Notes: generated by a model not told the origin, from the sequence alone. Counted from the first letter of the stretch, positions 1-9,740 are shown. The stretch is 64,000 nt of DNA from Patiria miniata (GCF_015706575.1 NW_024037064.1:15725606-15789605), one strand, 5' to 3'. A program made the numbers and translations.

Positions 1-329
1 AGCAAGAAATCTCCGGCTTTCTCAGATTAACAGAGACATATACATTCTTAAAAATATTTCTATCATGCATTTTCATACACCTCGATCATATTTCACCCAA
101 AATCTTGTTGAAAAAATTAATCCAGACAAAAAATGGGATCAATGCATCAGTGAGCGAGAGCGTCGGCACTAAATGCCGTACGTACGATGTACCGGGACAA
201 GCATATCAATAGATGGCGCCCTTCAACACTCCCGGTCATCGCGCCTCGGCGTTTCCCATCTGGGTATTTCTCAGGGCCTGCCAATGGGTCCCACATTAGG
301 GGCGGGGAAATACTTCAGTTTGTCAGTAA
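1..329. other. Spacer upstream of U2, no gene seen
   Basis: Non-coding spacer, repeated in every unit. The only points of note are a CTCF-like core (207-223) and a GC-rich stretch just before the tRNA-like element. The short ORF over 173-370 repeats only because the unit repeats; it runs through the tRNA-like element and is not called. Confidence 0.6.
207..223 (+). promoter_or_regulatory. CTCF-like core motif
   Basis: The core AGATGGCGCC at 211-220 fits the AGRKGGCGC core of animal CTCF sites, but the flank matches only partly. It points toward the histone genes. A second core of opposite orientation lies at 4812-4828. This is a motif resemblance only. Confidence 0.25.
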
Positions 330-402
330 GCTCCGTGGCCGAGTGGTTAGAGAGCACATGTAGAAAGTAATAGACCGTGGGTTCGAGTCCCAGCCTGCCG
401 CT
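330..402 (+). other. Degenerate tRNA-like element with A and B boxes (unit 1)
   Basis: Has an A box TGGCCGAGTGG (336-346) and a perfect B box GGTTCGAGTCC (380-390), the internal RNA polymerase III promoter. The T arm forms 4 of 5 pairs. The anticodon arm is disrupted and the two acceptor strands do not pair, so it is not a working tRNA. T-rich sequence with T-runs follows within about 60 bp. It is either a decayed tRNA gene or the head of a tRNA-derived SINE, and lies opposite in strand to all the unit's genes. Confidence 0.6.
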
Positions 403-950
403 TTCCTTTAATTGCTTGGTTATTGTTTTGTTTTGTTATTTTTTCACTTACTTATTTCCCCTTTTTGTAATAATTACTATTTTATTTCATTGATTTATTG
501 TTTATTTCGTCATGAAGTTATAAGAAGAAAATTCGAAAGAAAAGAAAACATTCGTCATACCGTTTTCATTTGCGCTTATAATACTTATGTATCAATATCA
601 ATGCGGTCCCGCGGGGAGTTAATTGAAGAGAGAGAAAGAAAGAAAAGAAACAAACGGGAAACAAATGTCAACGCACCATTATTTGTCCATTTTTGTAACC
701 TTTGGTGAATAAGTCATTCACATTCTACATGAGGCAACATTTAAGACAATGCATATACATACATGTATGGCTAATGTACTCAGCCGGCCGGCCGGTCACA
801 TACGCAGTGCGTAAAATTTTGCATAATGATTAAGTTAAAGGACACAGTGGGAATTCTATCTGGAACAGTGTTCTATTGTTTATAAAAAAAATTAGAGAAA
901 TTGATTTCGGCTATGAGTGAAGGTAGAGGTGGAGTTAGACAGGCAGCGAC
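403..950. other. AT-rich spacer downstream of H2A, no gene seen
   Basis: AT-rich DNA with a purine-rich stretch near 625-660 and three CCGG tetramers in tandem at 784-795. The ORF at 412-708 has AT-driven composition and no recognisable domain. Nothing supports a gene. Confidence 0.6.
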
Positions 951-975
951 AAATCTCTTTTTTGAAGGTTGTGGT

Positions 976-991
976 GGCTCTGAAAAGAGCC
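976..991 (-). terminator. Histone 3' stem-loop, H2A unit 1
   Basis: Sense sequence is GGCTCTTTTCAGAGCC, a 6-bp stem with a 4-nt loop, the SLBP-binding element of replication-dependent histone mRNAs. It begins 35 nt after the H2A stop. A purine-rich histone downstream element (sense TTCAAAAAAGAGATT, about 952-966) follows, as needed for U7-guided cleavage instead of polyadenylation. Confidence 0.97.
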
Positions 992-1026
992 TTTTGGGTT
1001 TGTGGATGCAAAGTAAGTTCTTTTCT

Positions 1027-1404
1027 TTACTTTGACACTTTGGCGGTCTTCTTGGGCAGAAGAACTTGCTGGATGTTGGGAAGGACACCACCCTGCGCGA
1101 TGGTAACTCCGCTCATCAACTTGTTCAACTCCTCGTCGTTGCGTATAGCAAGCTGCAGATGGCGGGGATTAATTCTCGTCTTCTTGTTGTCTCGTGCAGC
1201 GTTTCCGGCCAGTTCCAAGATCTCCGCGGTAAGGTACTCCATCACTGCCGCAAGGTAGACCGGTGCACCGGCACCGACACGCTGGGCGTAGTTGCCCTTA
1301 CGCAGAAATCTGTGAACACGACCCACGGGGAACTGGAGTCCCGCCCTGGAGGACCTGCTCTTGGCCTTGCTTCTTGCTTTGCCGCTCTTTCCTCGCCCAG
1401 TCAT
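1027..1404 (-). CDS. H2A: Histone H2A (unit 1)
   Basis: A 125-residue core histone that pairs with H2B in the nucleosome. The start at 1404 gives [13 protein letters not shown]; the reading frame is open 27 codons further upstream, but that stretch is the 5' leader and contains the CATTC cap motif. The histone fold ([29 protein letters not shown], acidic patch near RNDEELNKL) is intact and the tail ends PKKTAKVSK. Unusual residues: N in TRINPRHL where most H2As have I, M in SGVTI context (NKLMSG), and Q in NIQQVLL where A is usual. There is no SQ(E/D) motif, so it is not H2A.X, and it is not H2A.Z. Intronless. All seven copies in the window encode the same protein. Confidence 0.97.
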   Translation of the reverse strand: MTGRGKSGKARSKAKSRSSRAGLQFPVGRVHRFLRKGNYAQRVGAGAPVYLAAVMEYLTAEILELAGNAARDNKKTRINPRHLQLAIRNDEELNKLMSGVTIAQGGVLPNIQQVLLPKKTAKVSK

Positions 1405-1456
1405 CTTGACAGTATAGTGACAGAAGATGAATGTACTCTGCAGTAAAGGTGGTGTG

Positions 1457-1532
1457 TGAATGAACCCACTTGGAAAACACAACACTAGTTATAGCGTTCT
1501 GGTGGATTGGCTGAAGCGTGCCAAGTAGCCAA
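1457..1532 (-). promoter_or_regulatory. H2A promoter: cap motif, TATA, two CCAAT boxes
   Basis: Reading upstream from H2A: cap-like TCATTCA (1457-1463), TATA-like CTATAA (1489-1494) about 28 bp further, CCAAT in sense orientation (1506-1510) and an inverted CCAAT (1528-1532). The spacing fits a pol II histone promoter. The same block occurs in every unit at the same distance from the ATG. Confidence 0.75.
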
Positions 1533-2100
1533 TCACGCGACACGGGCGTGCCCGTCGCACGGTTGGGTGCACCGCATCCATTTTGGACGCGGGGGACGAG
1601 GGAACAAAAAATTACAACTGTGTCATCGTCGTTCAAAGTAATGGAATCACTAGATAAAACACAGAAACATGCAACATTCTTACCTCCATTTTAAGACGTT
1701 TTATTGTTATTCCGCCGAAGAAGTCCCATGATCTTTCGACCAGCCTCCGCACAATGGCAGTGATTCGTTGCTCTCACGCGGCGGTTAAAACTGGCCTCGG
1801 TTTCTTGCTAGATATTTGTAACATCCCACAGACGAAATCCTAATTTATTTTTTAATAGTAACCCACTCAACAAAATGCAAGCACTCGTCCGGAGATTGAA
1901 AGAAATGACCAATTGAAAAAGGCTGTGGCATAAATTAAATTATGTGTTTACGACGACGACAAGACTCAGGGATTAACTTTAATCGCATTACCTCCCCTCG
2001 CCTCACGAAGGGTAAAAGCATATTAAAAAAAAAGAGAGAGAGTGAAAGGGACACAACAGAATAAAAAAAGGTTAGTTGTAAAACCTAAGAAATGGGCTGA
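1533..2100. other. H2A-H2B spacer, no gene seen
   Basis: GC-rich near the H2A promoter, then AT-rich with a GA-rich run near 2031-2045. I compared it by eye with U1, U4, U5, U6, U7 and 5S RNA and found no match. Confidence 0.55.
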
Positions 2101-2147
2101 TCGGGCGAACTGAGCTGACTGGCAAATCTCTTTTTGGAAACTGTGTT

Positions 2148-2163
2148 GGCTCTGAAAAGAGCC
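2148..2163 (-). terminator. Histone 3' stem-loop, H2B unit 1
   Basis: Same stem-loop, starting 26 nt after the H2B stop. The purine-rich downstream element lies at about 2123-2137. Confidence 0.97.
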
Positions 2164-2189
2164 GTTTGGTTTTGAAGCCTTCAAAATTT

Positions 2190-2558
2190 CTATTTTGAAG
2201 TCGTGTACTTGGTGACGGCCTTGGTGCCTTCGCTGACTGCATGCTTAGCAAGCTCCCCGGGAAGAAGTAGGCGTACTGCTGTCTGCACTTCACGGCTTGT
2301 GATGGTGGACTTCTTGTTGTAGAGAGCGAGGCGAGAAGATTCGCTGGCGATGCGCTCAAACACGTCGTTGACAAAGCTGTTCATGATGCTCATTGCCTTG
2401 CTCGAGATTCCGGTGTCGGGGTGCACCTGTTTCATCACTTTGTAGATGTAGATGCCGTAGCTCTCCTTGCGACGCCGGTGCCTCTTTTTGTTTGCGCTAA
2501 CCGGACCCTTAGTATTTCCGGCCTTCTTCTGACCTTTTCCGCTAACTTTGGGAGCCAT
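2190..2558 (-). CDS. H2B: Histone H2B (unit 1)
   Basis: A 122-residue core histone. It has a basic N tail ([14 protein letters not shown]), a [21 protein letters not shown] segment entering the first helix, the fold core [20 protein letters not shown], and the conserved C terminus [19 protein letters not shown] with the usual ubiquitination lysine in AVTKYTTSK. The length is normal. The start is the only in-frame Met near the TATA/cap motifs (2593-2628). Six of seven copies encode this protein; the unit 3 copy is frameshifted. Confidence 0.97.
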   Translation of the reverse strand: MAPKVSGKGQKKAGNTKGPVSANKKRHRRRKESYGIYIYKVMKQVHPDTGISSKAMSIMNSFVNDVFERIASESSRLALYNKKSTITSREVQTAVRLLLPGELAKHAVSEGTKAVTKYTTSK

Positions 2559-2592
2559 ATTGGAGGACTTGGAATGTATCGGATCGTGAGAT

Positions 2593-2628
2593 CGAATGAA
2601 AGACCAGCACGTCTTGGCCGGCTTTTAT
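2593..2628 (-). promoter_or_regulatory. H2B promoter: cap motif and TATA box
   Basis: Cap-like TCATTCG (2593-2599) lies about 35 bp upstream of the ATG, and ATAAAAG (2622-2628) sits about 25 bp before it. The block is conserved in every unit. Confidence 0.75.
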
Positions 2629-3165
2629 TGTGCACAGCTTGGATTCTGACCACCCATGCATCGTCCACTTTCCCGCCAGTGACCGCTAACCCATGCGTGA
2701 AGAAAGCGGTATGCGTGCATAGTTATACAATGCACGCACGGCACGACCCCCCCCCCCCCCCCCCTCCCCGGCAAGGGTATTTTTAGCCTTTTTCTCAGAC
2801 TGACACGTGTATAAGTGTCCTTCTTAAATATTATTGTCTACTGAATTTCTGGGAAATAATAAAGTCATCTCCAGCGGAGGGCGAATTAATATGTCGTAGT
2901 GCACCAATACTTCTTTAAATGTTGTTTCCCCCTTATGCACCATCCATTTATAATGAATCATACAATGTAACGCAAAACCGACGAAAATAAGAGAACGAGT
3001 ACCTGTAATTGTCAAAACAGATAGGAAATATATATCATTATTACCATGCCCATAACAATTCAATTTTGCCTGGAACACGTTTCGGATGAGGCATACGTAT
3101 AGAACCCAAAAAGTGGAATGTATTTGGACAGAATATCAACAATAATAATTCGGAAAAAAATCAAC
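2629..3165. other. H2B-H3 spacer, no gene seen
   Basis: Holds a long C run (2747-2764) and AT-rich sequence. No gene or RNA was recognised; the 84-codon - strand ORF at 2824-3078 lacks any domain signal. Confidence 0.55.
2747..2764. repeat. Variable poly-C tract
   Basis: A run of 18 C in this unit. The lengths in units 1 to 7 are 18, 18, 16, 15, 12, 14 and 15, so it is one of the few places where units differ. Confidence 0.85.
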
Positions 3166-3170
3166 GGCCC

Positions 3171-3183
3171 TTTATTCTTTATT
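3171..3183 (-). promoter_or_regulatory. Two AATAAA hexamers downstream of H3
   Basis: On the sense strand two AATAAA hexamers lie about 50-75 nt past the H3 stem-loop and beyond its purine-rich element. They could give polyadenylated H3 transcripts if stem-loop processing fails, or arise by chance in AT-rich DNA. Present in every unit. Confidence 0.4.
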
Positions 3184-3231
3184 TGAAGGAAAACTCAGGG
3201 ATTGGACTTAATCTCTCTTTGAAGAAGTAGT

Positions 3232-3247
3232 GGCTCTGAAAAGAGCC
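3232..3247 (-). terminator. Histone 3' stem-loop, H3 unit 1
   Basis: Same stem-loop, 34 nt after the H3 stop, with the purine-rich element just beyond (about 3209-3225). Confidence 0.97.
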
Positions 3248-3281
3248 GTTAGTTTTATTTCTTTTTGCGCACACAACGTGC

Positions 3282-3820
<539 letters not shown>

Positions 3821-4310
3821 GTGCTTCGGGGGCCAAGCGGAGACGCTTCAGTGATCACGATTTCCGTACGTTGAAAAAGTATAGACGTTAAATTTCAATC
3901 GAAAATGCTGCTTTTCCGAGCCTATAGTATTATGAGCCCTCGGCAACAGAATCCATTTGGGATCGTTGTGACTACAATATTTCTCCCACCCCCTACTTGG
4001 GATTAATTGAACCCCAATAAACACCCCCTCCCCCACCCCCTAAAAGAAAAGTGACAAACATACGGATTTCCCTGGCTGCTGTTTATGTTTGTTTTGTAAT
4101 AAAGACAATAATCACACACACCCATTCGCGAACAAAATGTCACGGATCCCTCTATACGTTCCCCGCTATATCCTGAGACGAGCACCCAGTAATTATTACT
4201 TAATCGACTTTGACAAAAAATGGAGACCAGACATGTTTTACAGTGGAAATAGGGAGGGGAAAAGCAACTCTAAGAACACACATGACAAGGACAAGTGAAA
4301 TCGAGTAAAA
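3821..4310. other. H3-H4 spacer, no gene seen
   Basis: AT-rich with a C-rich stretch near 4019-4040. No gene or RNA was recognised. Confidence 0.55.
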
Positions 4311-4342
4311 TCAAGATTCAATCTCTTTTTTGAAATAGTGGT

Positions 4343-4358
4343 GGCTCTGAAAAGAGCC
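4343..4358 (-). terminator. Histone 3' stem-loop, H4 unit 1
   Basis: Same stem-loop, 27 nt after the H4 stop. The purine-rich element is at about 4318-4333. Confidence 0.97.
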
Positions 4359-4385
4359 GTTCGGTTTGATTTTTGAATATGGTGT

Positions 4386-4709
<324 letters not shown>

Positions 4710-4758
4710 TCAGTCGGTTGTAGATGATTCAATGGCCATCCCAGCCCCGGCGAGGCAA

Positions 4759-4831
4759 CTTATAGGACATGCGCGGACGCGATATGAGCATGCGAAGCCA
4801 TCAACTGTTACGGCGCCCTCTGGCGACCAAT
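4759..4831 (-). promoter_or_regulatory. H4 promoter: TATA and inverted CCAAT
   Basis: TATAAG (4759-4764) lies about 60 bp upstream of the ATG, and an inverted CCAAT (4827-4831) about 65 bp further up, overlapping the CTCF-like core. Confidence 0.65.
4812..4828 (-). promoter_or_regulatory. CTCF-like core motif upstream of H4
   Basis: The - strand reads AGAGGGCGCC, a fit to the AGRKGGCGC core. With the + strand core at 207-223 it forms a convergent pair around the four histone genes. Motif resemblance only. Confidence 0.25.
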
Positions 4832-5202
4832 CGTGGCAGGAGCACTCATCCTGGGAAACAAACAAATCAGAAGCAAAACAAGGGGGAAAAGGGATAACAA
4901 ATAAGAAAAGGAAGAAGATGCCTAGAAACATATTGCAACGAGACTCAAACAATACATTTATAACCAGACACAGAGGGGTCGTGGCCAAGCCTTTTTTTTT
5001 TTTTTTTTTTTTTTTACACCTTGAACGGAAATCAATGGAAACGCCAACATCATAATTTAACAAGACTTTACACACTTACTAATATTTACCGTAATTCAAT
5101 GTGAAAGCCCTGTCACCAAAACGTCAAAAGAAAACGAACCTTTAACGACGGGGCACCGTAGTCAGAACCTGTTTTTGTATTAATTTATGTTCCCCGAAGG
5201 GA
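4832..5202. other. U2-H4 spacer with variable poly-T tract
   Basis: Contains a T run at 4992-5015 (24 T; lengths in units 1 to 7 are 24, 23, 23, 22, 23, 23, 22). No gene. The sequence just left of 5203 would carry the snRNA 3' box; none was clear enough to call. Confidence 0.6.
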
Positions 5203-5356
5203 GTGGGCCGAATCCCGGATGTACTGCTATACCGGGCCAACCCGTGGCCGGGACGAGGCAAGCCTCTATTCCACGGCCCAAATCCAAAAATCAGTTTAAT
5301 ATACTGGCTGTTCAATGAACAGCGTTTCAGATATTAAGCTGAAAAGAACAGATACT
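5203..5356 (-). pseudogene. U2: U2 snRNA 3' segment (nt 35-188), unit 1
   Basis: The - strand begins AGTATCTGTTCTTTTCAGC and continues through the Sm site ATTTTTG (5285-5291), stem-loop III and stem-loop IV with the TAGCAGTAC loop bound by U2A'/B''. With the 30-nt 5' segment and 4 missing bases the total is exactly 188 nt, the usual U2 length. It is cut off from its promoter and 5' end by the insert at 5357-5743, so it cannot make U2. Confidence 0.95.
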
Positions 5357-5428
5357 TATTTTTTATGGCCCCCCCACAAGACCACGCTTGGGGGACCGGG
5401 CAGGCCGACCACGTCGGACCAAGCTAGT

Positions 5429-5443
5429 AGGGTTGCGAACCCT
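5429..5443 (-). other. Conserved 3'-fold hairpin, type A
   Basis: A perfect 6-bp stem with triloop: sense AGGGTTCGCAACCCT. The equivalent hairpin in C and D is GAGGCTCGTAGCCTC. Stem sequence changes while the T-CGY-A apex stays, as expected for a protein-bound RNA hairpin. Confidence 0.7.
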
Positions 5444-5470
5444 CCTGCCCGGGACAAAGACAACATACAA

Positions 5471-5587
5471 AGGCGACTTCACGCCTACACATATAACACA
5501 AAAAATGGCGACTTCACGCCGATACAAAGGCGACTTCACGCCTAAACTAAGGCAACTTCATGCCTGAACAAAGGCAACTTCATGCCT
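5471..5587 (-). repeat. Array of five covarying hairpins, loop TGAAGT
   Basis: Hairpins at 5471-5486, 5507-5520, 5528-5543, 5550-5565 and 5572-5587. Sense form is GGCG-TGAAGT-CGCC in three and GGCA-TGAAGT-TGCC in two. The closing pair changes from G-C to A-T on both sides together while the loop is invariant. Confidence 0.85.
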
Positions 5588-5743
5588 AAACAAAATCACC
5601 CATGCGAGGCAGAACACGGAAGACCGTCACTACGCAAGCCGGGGACCACTTCGGGGGAGGAGCCTTACAGACTCAAGGCTAAGTGCAATGCCGAGTCTGG
5701 ACCACCTCCTGATGTTCCTGACCGAGACTAAGACCGATGTGCA

Positions 5744-5773
5744 ATGATCTTAGCCAAAAGGCCGAGAAGCGAT
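5744..5773 (-). pseudogene. U2: U2 snRNA 5' segment (nt 1-30), unit 1
   Basis: The sense sequence starts ATCGCTTCTCGGCCTTTTGG and runs to GGCTAAGATCAT, matching U2 nt 1-30. The insert begins directly after it, so a transcript from the U2 promoter would carry 30 nt of U2 and then the insert. Confidence 0.95.
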
Positions 5774-5860
5774 AACGATTAATATTAAAACAATAGCGCG
5801 GAAAGGGATTATTCGTCTTGAAATACTGTTTGCTATTGTTCTTCTTATTATTTATTTTTG
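5774..5860 (-). promoter_or_regulatory. Presumed U2 promoter region
   Basis: The AT-rich 87 bp directly upstream of the U2 5' end is conserved in all copies and should contain the proximal sequence element at about -45 to -65 (roughly 5818-5838). I know no PSE consensus that fits this species, so only the position is argued. Confidence 0.35.
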
Positions 5861-6275
5861 CCTTTTTTTGTTTCCTGGTGTGAAAACAAAAAAAAAGACT
5901 CCTGCGCGTCCACCGCAACTCAACGAAACCAGGGGAGAGAGAGATGAGCAAGAAATCTCCGGCTTTCTCAGATTAACAGAGACATATACATTCTTAAAAA
6001 TATTTCTATCATGCATTTTCATACACCTCGATCATATTTCACCCAAAATCTTGTTGAAAAAATTAATCCAGACAAAAAATGGGATCAATGCATCAGTGAG
6101 CGAGAGCGTCGGCACTAAATGCCGTACGTACGATGTACCGGGACAAGCATATCAATAGATGGCGCCCTTCAACACTCCCGGTCATCGCGCCTCGGCGTTT
6201 CCCATCTGGGTATTTCTCAGGGCCTGCCAATGGGTCCCACATTAGGGGCGGGGAAATACTTCAGTTTGTCAGTAA

Positions 6276-6348
6276 GCTCCGTGGCCGAGTGGTTAGAGAG
6301 CACATGTAGAAAGTAATAGACCGTGGGTTCGAGTCCCAGCCTGCCGCT
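6276..6348 (+). other. tRNA-like element, unit 2
   Basis: Identical copy of the element at 330-402, with A and B boxes intact. Confidence 0.6.
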
Positions 6349-6921
6349 TTCCTTTAATTGCTTGGTTATTGTTTTGTTTTGTTATTTTTTCACTTACTTA
6401 TTTCCCCTTTTTGTAATAATTACTATTTTATTTCATTGATTTATTGTTTATTTCGTCATGAAGTTATAAGAAGAAAATTCGAAAGAAAAGAAAACATTCG
6501 TCATACCGTTTTCATTTGCGCTTATAATACTTATGTATCAATATCAATGCGGTCCCGCGGGGAGTTAATTGAAGAGAGAGAAAGAAAGAAAAGAAACAAA
6601 CGGGAAACAAATGTCAACGCACCATTATTTGTCCATTTTTGTAACCTTTGGTGAATAAGTCATTCACATTCTACATGAGGCAACATTTAAGACAATGCAT
6701 ATACATACATGTATGGCTAATGTACTCAGCCGGCCGGCCGGTCACATACGCAGTGCGTAAAATTTTGCATAATGATTAAGTTAAAGGACACAGTGGGAAT
6801 TCTATCTGGAACAGTGTTCTATTGTTTATAAAAAAAATTAGAGAAATTGATTTCGGCTATGAGTGAAGGTAGAGGTGGAGTTAGACAGGCAGCGACAAAT
6901 CTCTTTTTTGAAGGTTGTGGT

Positions 6922-6937
6922 GGCTCTGAAAAGAGCC
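6922..6937 (-). terminator. Histone 3' stem-loop, H2A unit 2
   Basis: Unchanged copy, 35 nt past the stop. Confidence 0.97.
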
Positions 6938-6972
6938 TTTTGGGTTTGTGGATGCAAAGTAAGTTCTTTTCT

Positions 6973-7350
6973 TTACTTTGACACTTTGGCGGTCTTCTTG
7001 GGCAGAAGAACTTGCTGGATGTTGGGAAGGACACCACCCTGCGCGATGGTAACTCCGCTCATCAACTTGTTCAACTCCTCGTCGTTGCGTATAGCAAGCT
7101 GCAGATGGCGGGGATTAATTCTCGTCTTCTTGTTGTCTCGTGCAGCGTTTCCGGCCAGTTCCAAGATCTCCGCGGTAAGGTACTCCATCACTGCCGCAAG
7201 GTAGACCGGTGCACCGGCACCGACACGCTGGGCGTAGTTGCCCTTACGCAGAAATCTGTGAACACGACCCACGGGGAACTGGAGTCCCGCCCTGGAGGAC
7301 CTGCTCTTGGCCTTGCTTCTTGCTTTGCCGCTCTTTCCTCGCCCAGTCAT
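6973..7350 (-). CDS. H2A: Histone H2A (unit 2)
   Basis: Protein identical to the copy at 1027-1404; start chosen at the same MTGRG. Confidence 0.97.
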   Translation of the reverse strand: MTGRGKSGKARSKAKSRSSRAGLQFPVGRVHRFLRKGNYAQRVGAGAPVYLAAVMEYLTAEILELAGNAARDNKKTRINPRHLQLAIRNDEELNKLMSGVTIAQGGVLPNIQQVLLPKKTAKVSK

Positions 7351-8093
7351 CTTGACAGTATAGTGACAGAAGATGAATGTACTCTGCAGTAAAGGTGGTG
7401 TGTGAATGAACCCACTTGGAAAACACAACACTAGTTATAGCGTTCTGGTGGATTGGCTGAAGCGTGCCAAGTAGCCAATCACGCGACACGGGCGTGCCCG
7501 TCGCACGGTTGGGTGCACCGCATCCATTTTGGACGCGGGGGACGAGGGAACAAAAAATTACAACTGTGTCATCGTCGTTCAAAGTAATGGAATCACTAGA
7601 TAAAACACAGAAACATGCAACATTCTTACCTCCATTTTAAGACGTTTTATTGTTATTCCGCCGAAGAAGTCCCATGATCTTTCGACCAGCCTCCGCACAA
7701 TGGCAGTGATTCGTTGCTCTCACGCGGCGGTTAAAACTGGCCTCGGTTTCTTGCTAGATATTTGTAACATCCCACAGACGAAATCCTAATTTATTTTTTA
7801 ATAGTAACCCACTCAACAAAATGCAAGCACTCGTCCGGAGATTGAAAGAAATGACCAATTGAAAAAGGCTGTGGCATAAATTAAATTATGTGTTTACGAC
7901 GACGACAAGACTCAGGGATTAACTTTAATCGCATTACCTCCCCTCGCCTCACGAAGGGTAAAAGCATATTAAAAAAAAAGAGAGAGAGTGAAAGGGACAC
8001 AACAGAATAAAAAAAGGTTAGTTGTAAAACCTAAGAAATGGGCTGATCGGGCGAACTGAGCTGACTGGCAAATCTCTTTTTGGAAACTGTGTT

Positions 8094-8109
8094 GGCTCTG
8101 AAAAGAGCC
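8094..8109 (-). terminator. Histone 3' stem-loop, H2B unit 2
   Basis: Unchanged copy, 26 nt past the stop. Confidence 0.97.
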
Positions 8110-8135
8110 GTTTGGTTTTGAAGCCTTCAAAATTT

Positions 8136-8504
8136 CTATTTTGAAGTCGTGTACTTGGTGACGGCCTTGGTGCCTTCGCTGACTGCATGCTTAGCAAGCT
8201 CCCCGGGAAGAAGTAGGCGTACTGCTGTCTGCACTTCACGGCTTGTGATGGTGGACTTCTTGTTGTAGAGAGCGAGGCGAGAAGATTCGCTGGCGATGCG
8301 CTCAAACACGTCGTTGACAAAGCTGTTCATGATGCTCATTGCCTTGCTCGAGATTCCGGTGTCGGGGTGCACCTGTTTCATCACTTTGTAGATGTAGATG
8401 CCGTAGCTCTCCTTGCGACGCCGGTGCCTCTTTTTGTTTGCGCTAACCGGACCCTTAGTATTTCCGGCCTTCTTCTGACCTTTTCCGCTAACTTTGGGAG
8501 CCAT
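8136..8504 (-). CDS. H2B: Histone H2B (unit 2)
   Basis: Protein identical to the copy at 2190-2558. Confidence 0.97.
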   Translation of the reverse strand: MAPKVSGKGQKKAGNTKGPVSANKKRHRRRKESYGIYIYKVMKQVHPDTGISSKAMSIMNSFVNDVFERIASESSRLALYNKKSTITSREVQTAVRLLLPGELAKHAVSEGTKAVTKYTTSK

Positions 8505-9177
8505 ATTGGAGGACTTGGAATGTATCGGATCGTGAGATCGAATGAAAGACCAGCACGTCTTGGCCGGCTTTTATTGTGCACAGCTTGGATTCTGACCACC
8601 CATGCATCGTCCACTTTCCCGCCAGTGACCGCTAACCCATGCGTGAAGAAAGCGGTATGCGTGCATAGTTATACAATGCACGCACGGCACGACCCCCCCC
8701 CCCCCCCCCCTCCCCGGCAAGGGTATTTTTAGCCTTTTTCTCAGACTGACACGTGTATAAGTGTCCTTCTTAAATATTATTGTCTACTGAATTTCTGGGA
8801 AATAATAAAGTCATCTCCAGCGGAGGGCGAATTAATATGTCGTAGTGCACCAATACTTCTTTAAATGTTGTTTCCCCCTTATGCACCATCCATTTATAAT
8901 GAATCATACAATGTAACGCAAAACCGACGAAAATAAGAGAACGAGTACCTGTAATTGTCAAAACAGATAGGAAATATATATCATTATTACCATGCCCATA
9001 ACAATTCAATTTTGCCTGGAACACGTTTCGGATGAGGCATACGTATAGAACCCAAAAAGTGGAATGTATTTGGACAGAATATCAACAATAATAATTCGGA
9101 AAAAAATCAACGGCCCTTTATTCTTTATTTGAAGGAAAACTCAGGGATTGGACTTAATCTCTCTTTGAAGAAGTAGT

Positions 9178-9193
9178 GGCTCTGAAAAGAGCC
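9178..9193 (-). terminator. Histone 3' stem-loop, H3 unit 2
   Basis: Unchanged copy, 34 nt past the stop. Confidence 0.97.
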
Positions 9194-9227
9194 GTTAGTT
9201 TTATTTCTTTTTGCGCACACAACGTGC

Positions 9228-9740
<513 letters not shown>

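Larger units (their letters stand above)
5357..5743 (-). mobile_element. Type A short U2-targeted insert (387 bp), unit 1
   Basis: Sits between U2 nt 30 and 35; U2 bases GTGT are lost. No convincing ORF. Sense layout: a 106-bp 5' block (5638-5743) with about 11 differences from type B, a middle of five tandem hairpins (5471-5587), then a 3' block of about 100 bp (5357-5457) ending in AAAAAATA next to U2. The 3' block folds into an outer stem (5396-5404 with 5444-5452) around a hairpin with loop GCG (5429-5443), then a C-rich terminal hairpin. The long elements C and D share this architecture, so a non-autonomous, trans-mobilised element is the best reading. Confidence 0.8.

Noticed and set aside
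173..370. 65-codon + strand ORF identical in all eight units
   Set aside because: Conservation is explained by the tandem repeat; it runs through the tRNA-like element and has no domain.
330..402. Calling the tRNA-like element a functional tRNA
   Set aside because: Acceptor strands do not pair and the anticodon arm is destroyed.
1681..1690. Splice-donor-like sequence GAGGTAAGA on the - strand after an ATG
   Set aside because: No exon, acceptor or coding partner could be seen nearby; histone genes here are intronless.
1700..1815. GC-rich stretch considered as another snRNA (U1, U4, U5, U7) or 5S gene
   Set aside because: No Sm site with flanking stems and no family-specific sequence; similarity was limited to a few bases.
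5315..5545. 76-codon + strand ORF across U2 and type A insert
   Set aside because: Crosses the insertion junction antisense to U2 and encodes the hairpin repeats; it cannot be a conserved protein.
5471..5587. Regular short repeats considered as a CRISPR array
   Set aside because: Animal nuclear context; the repeats are about 15 bp self-complementary hairpins with spacers of only 4 to 20 bp and sit within a U2-targeted insert.
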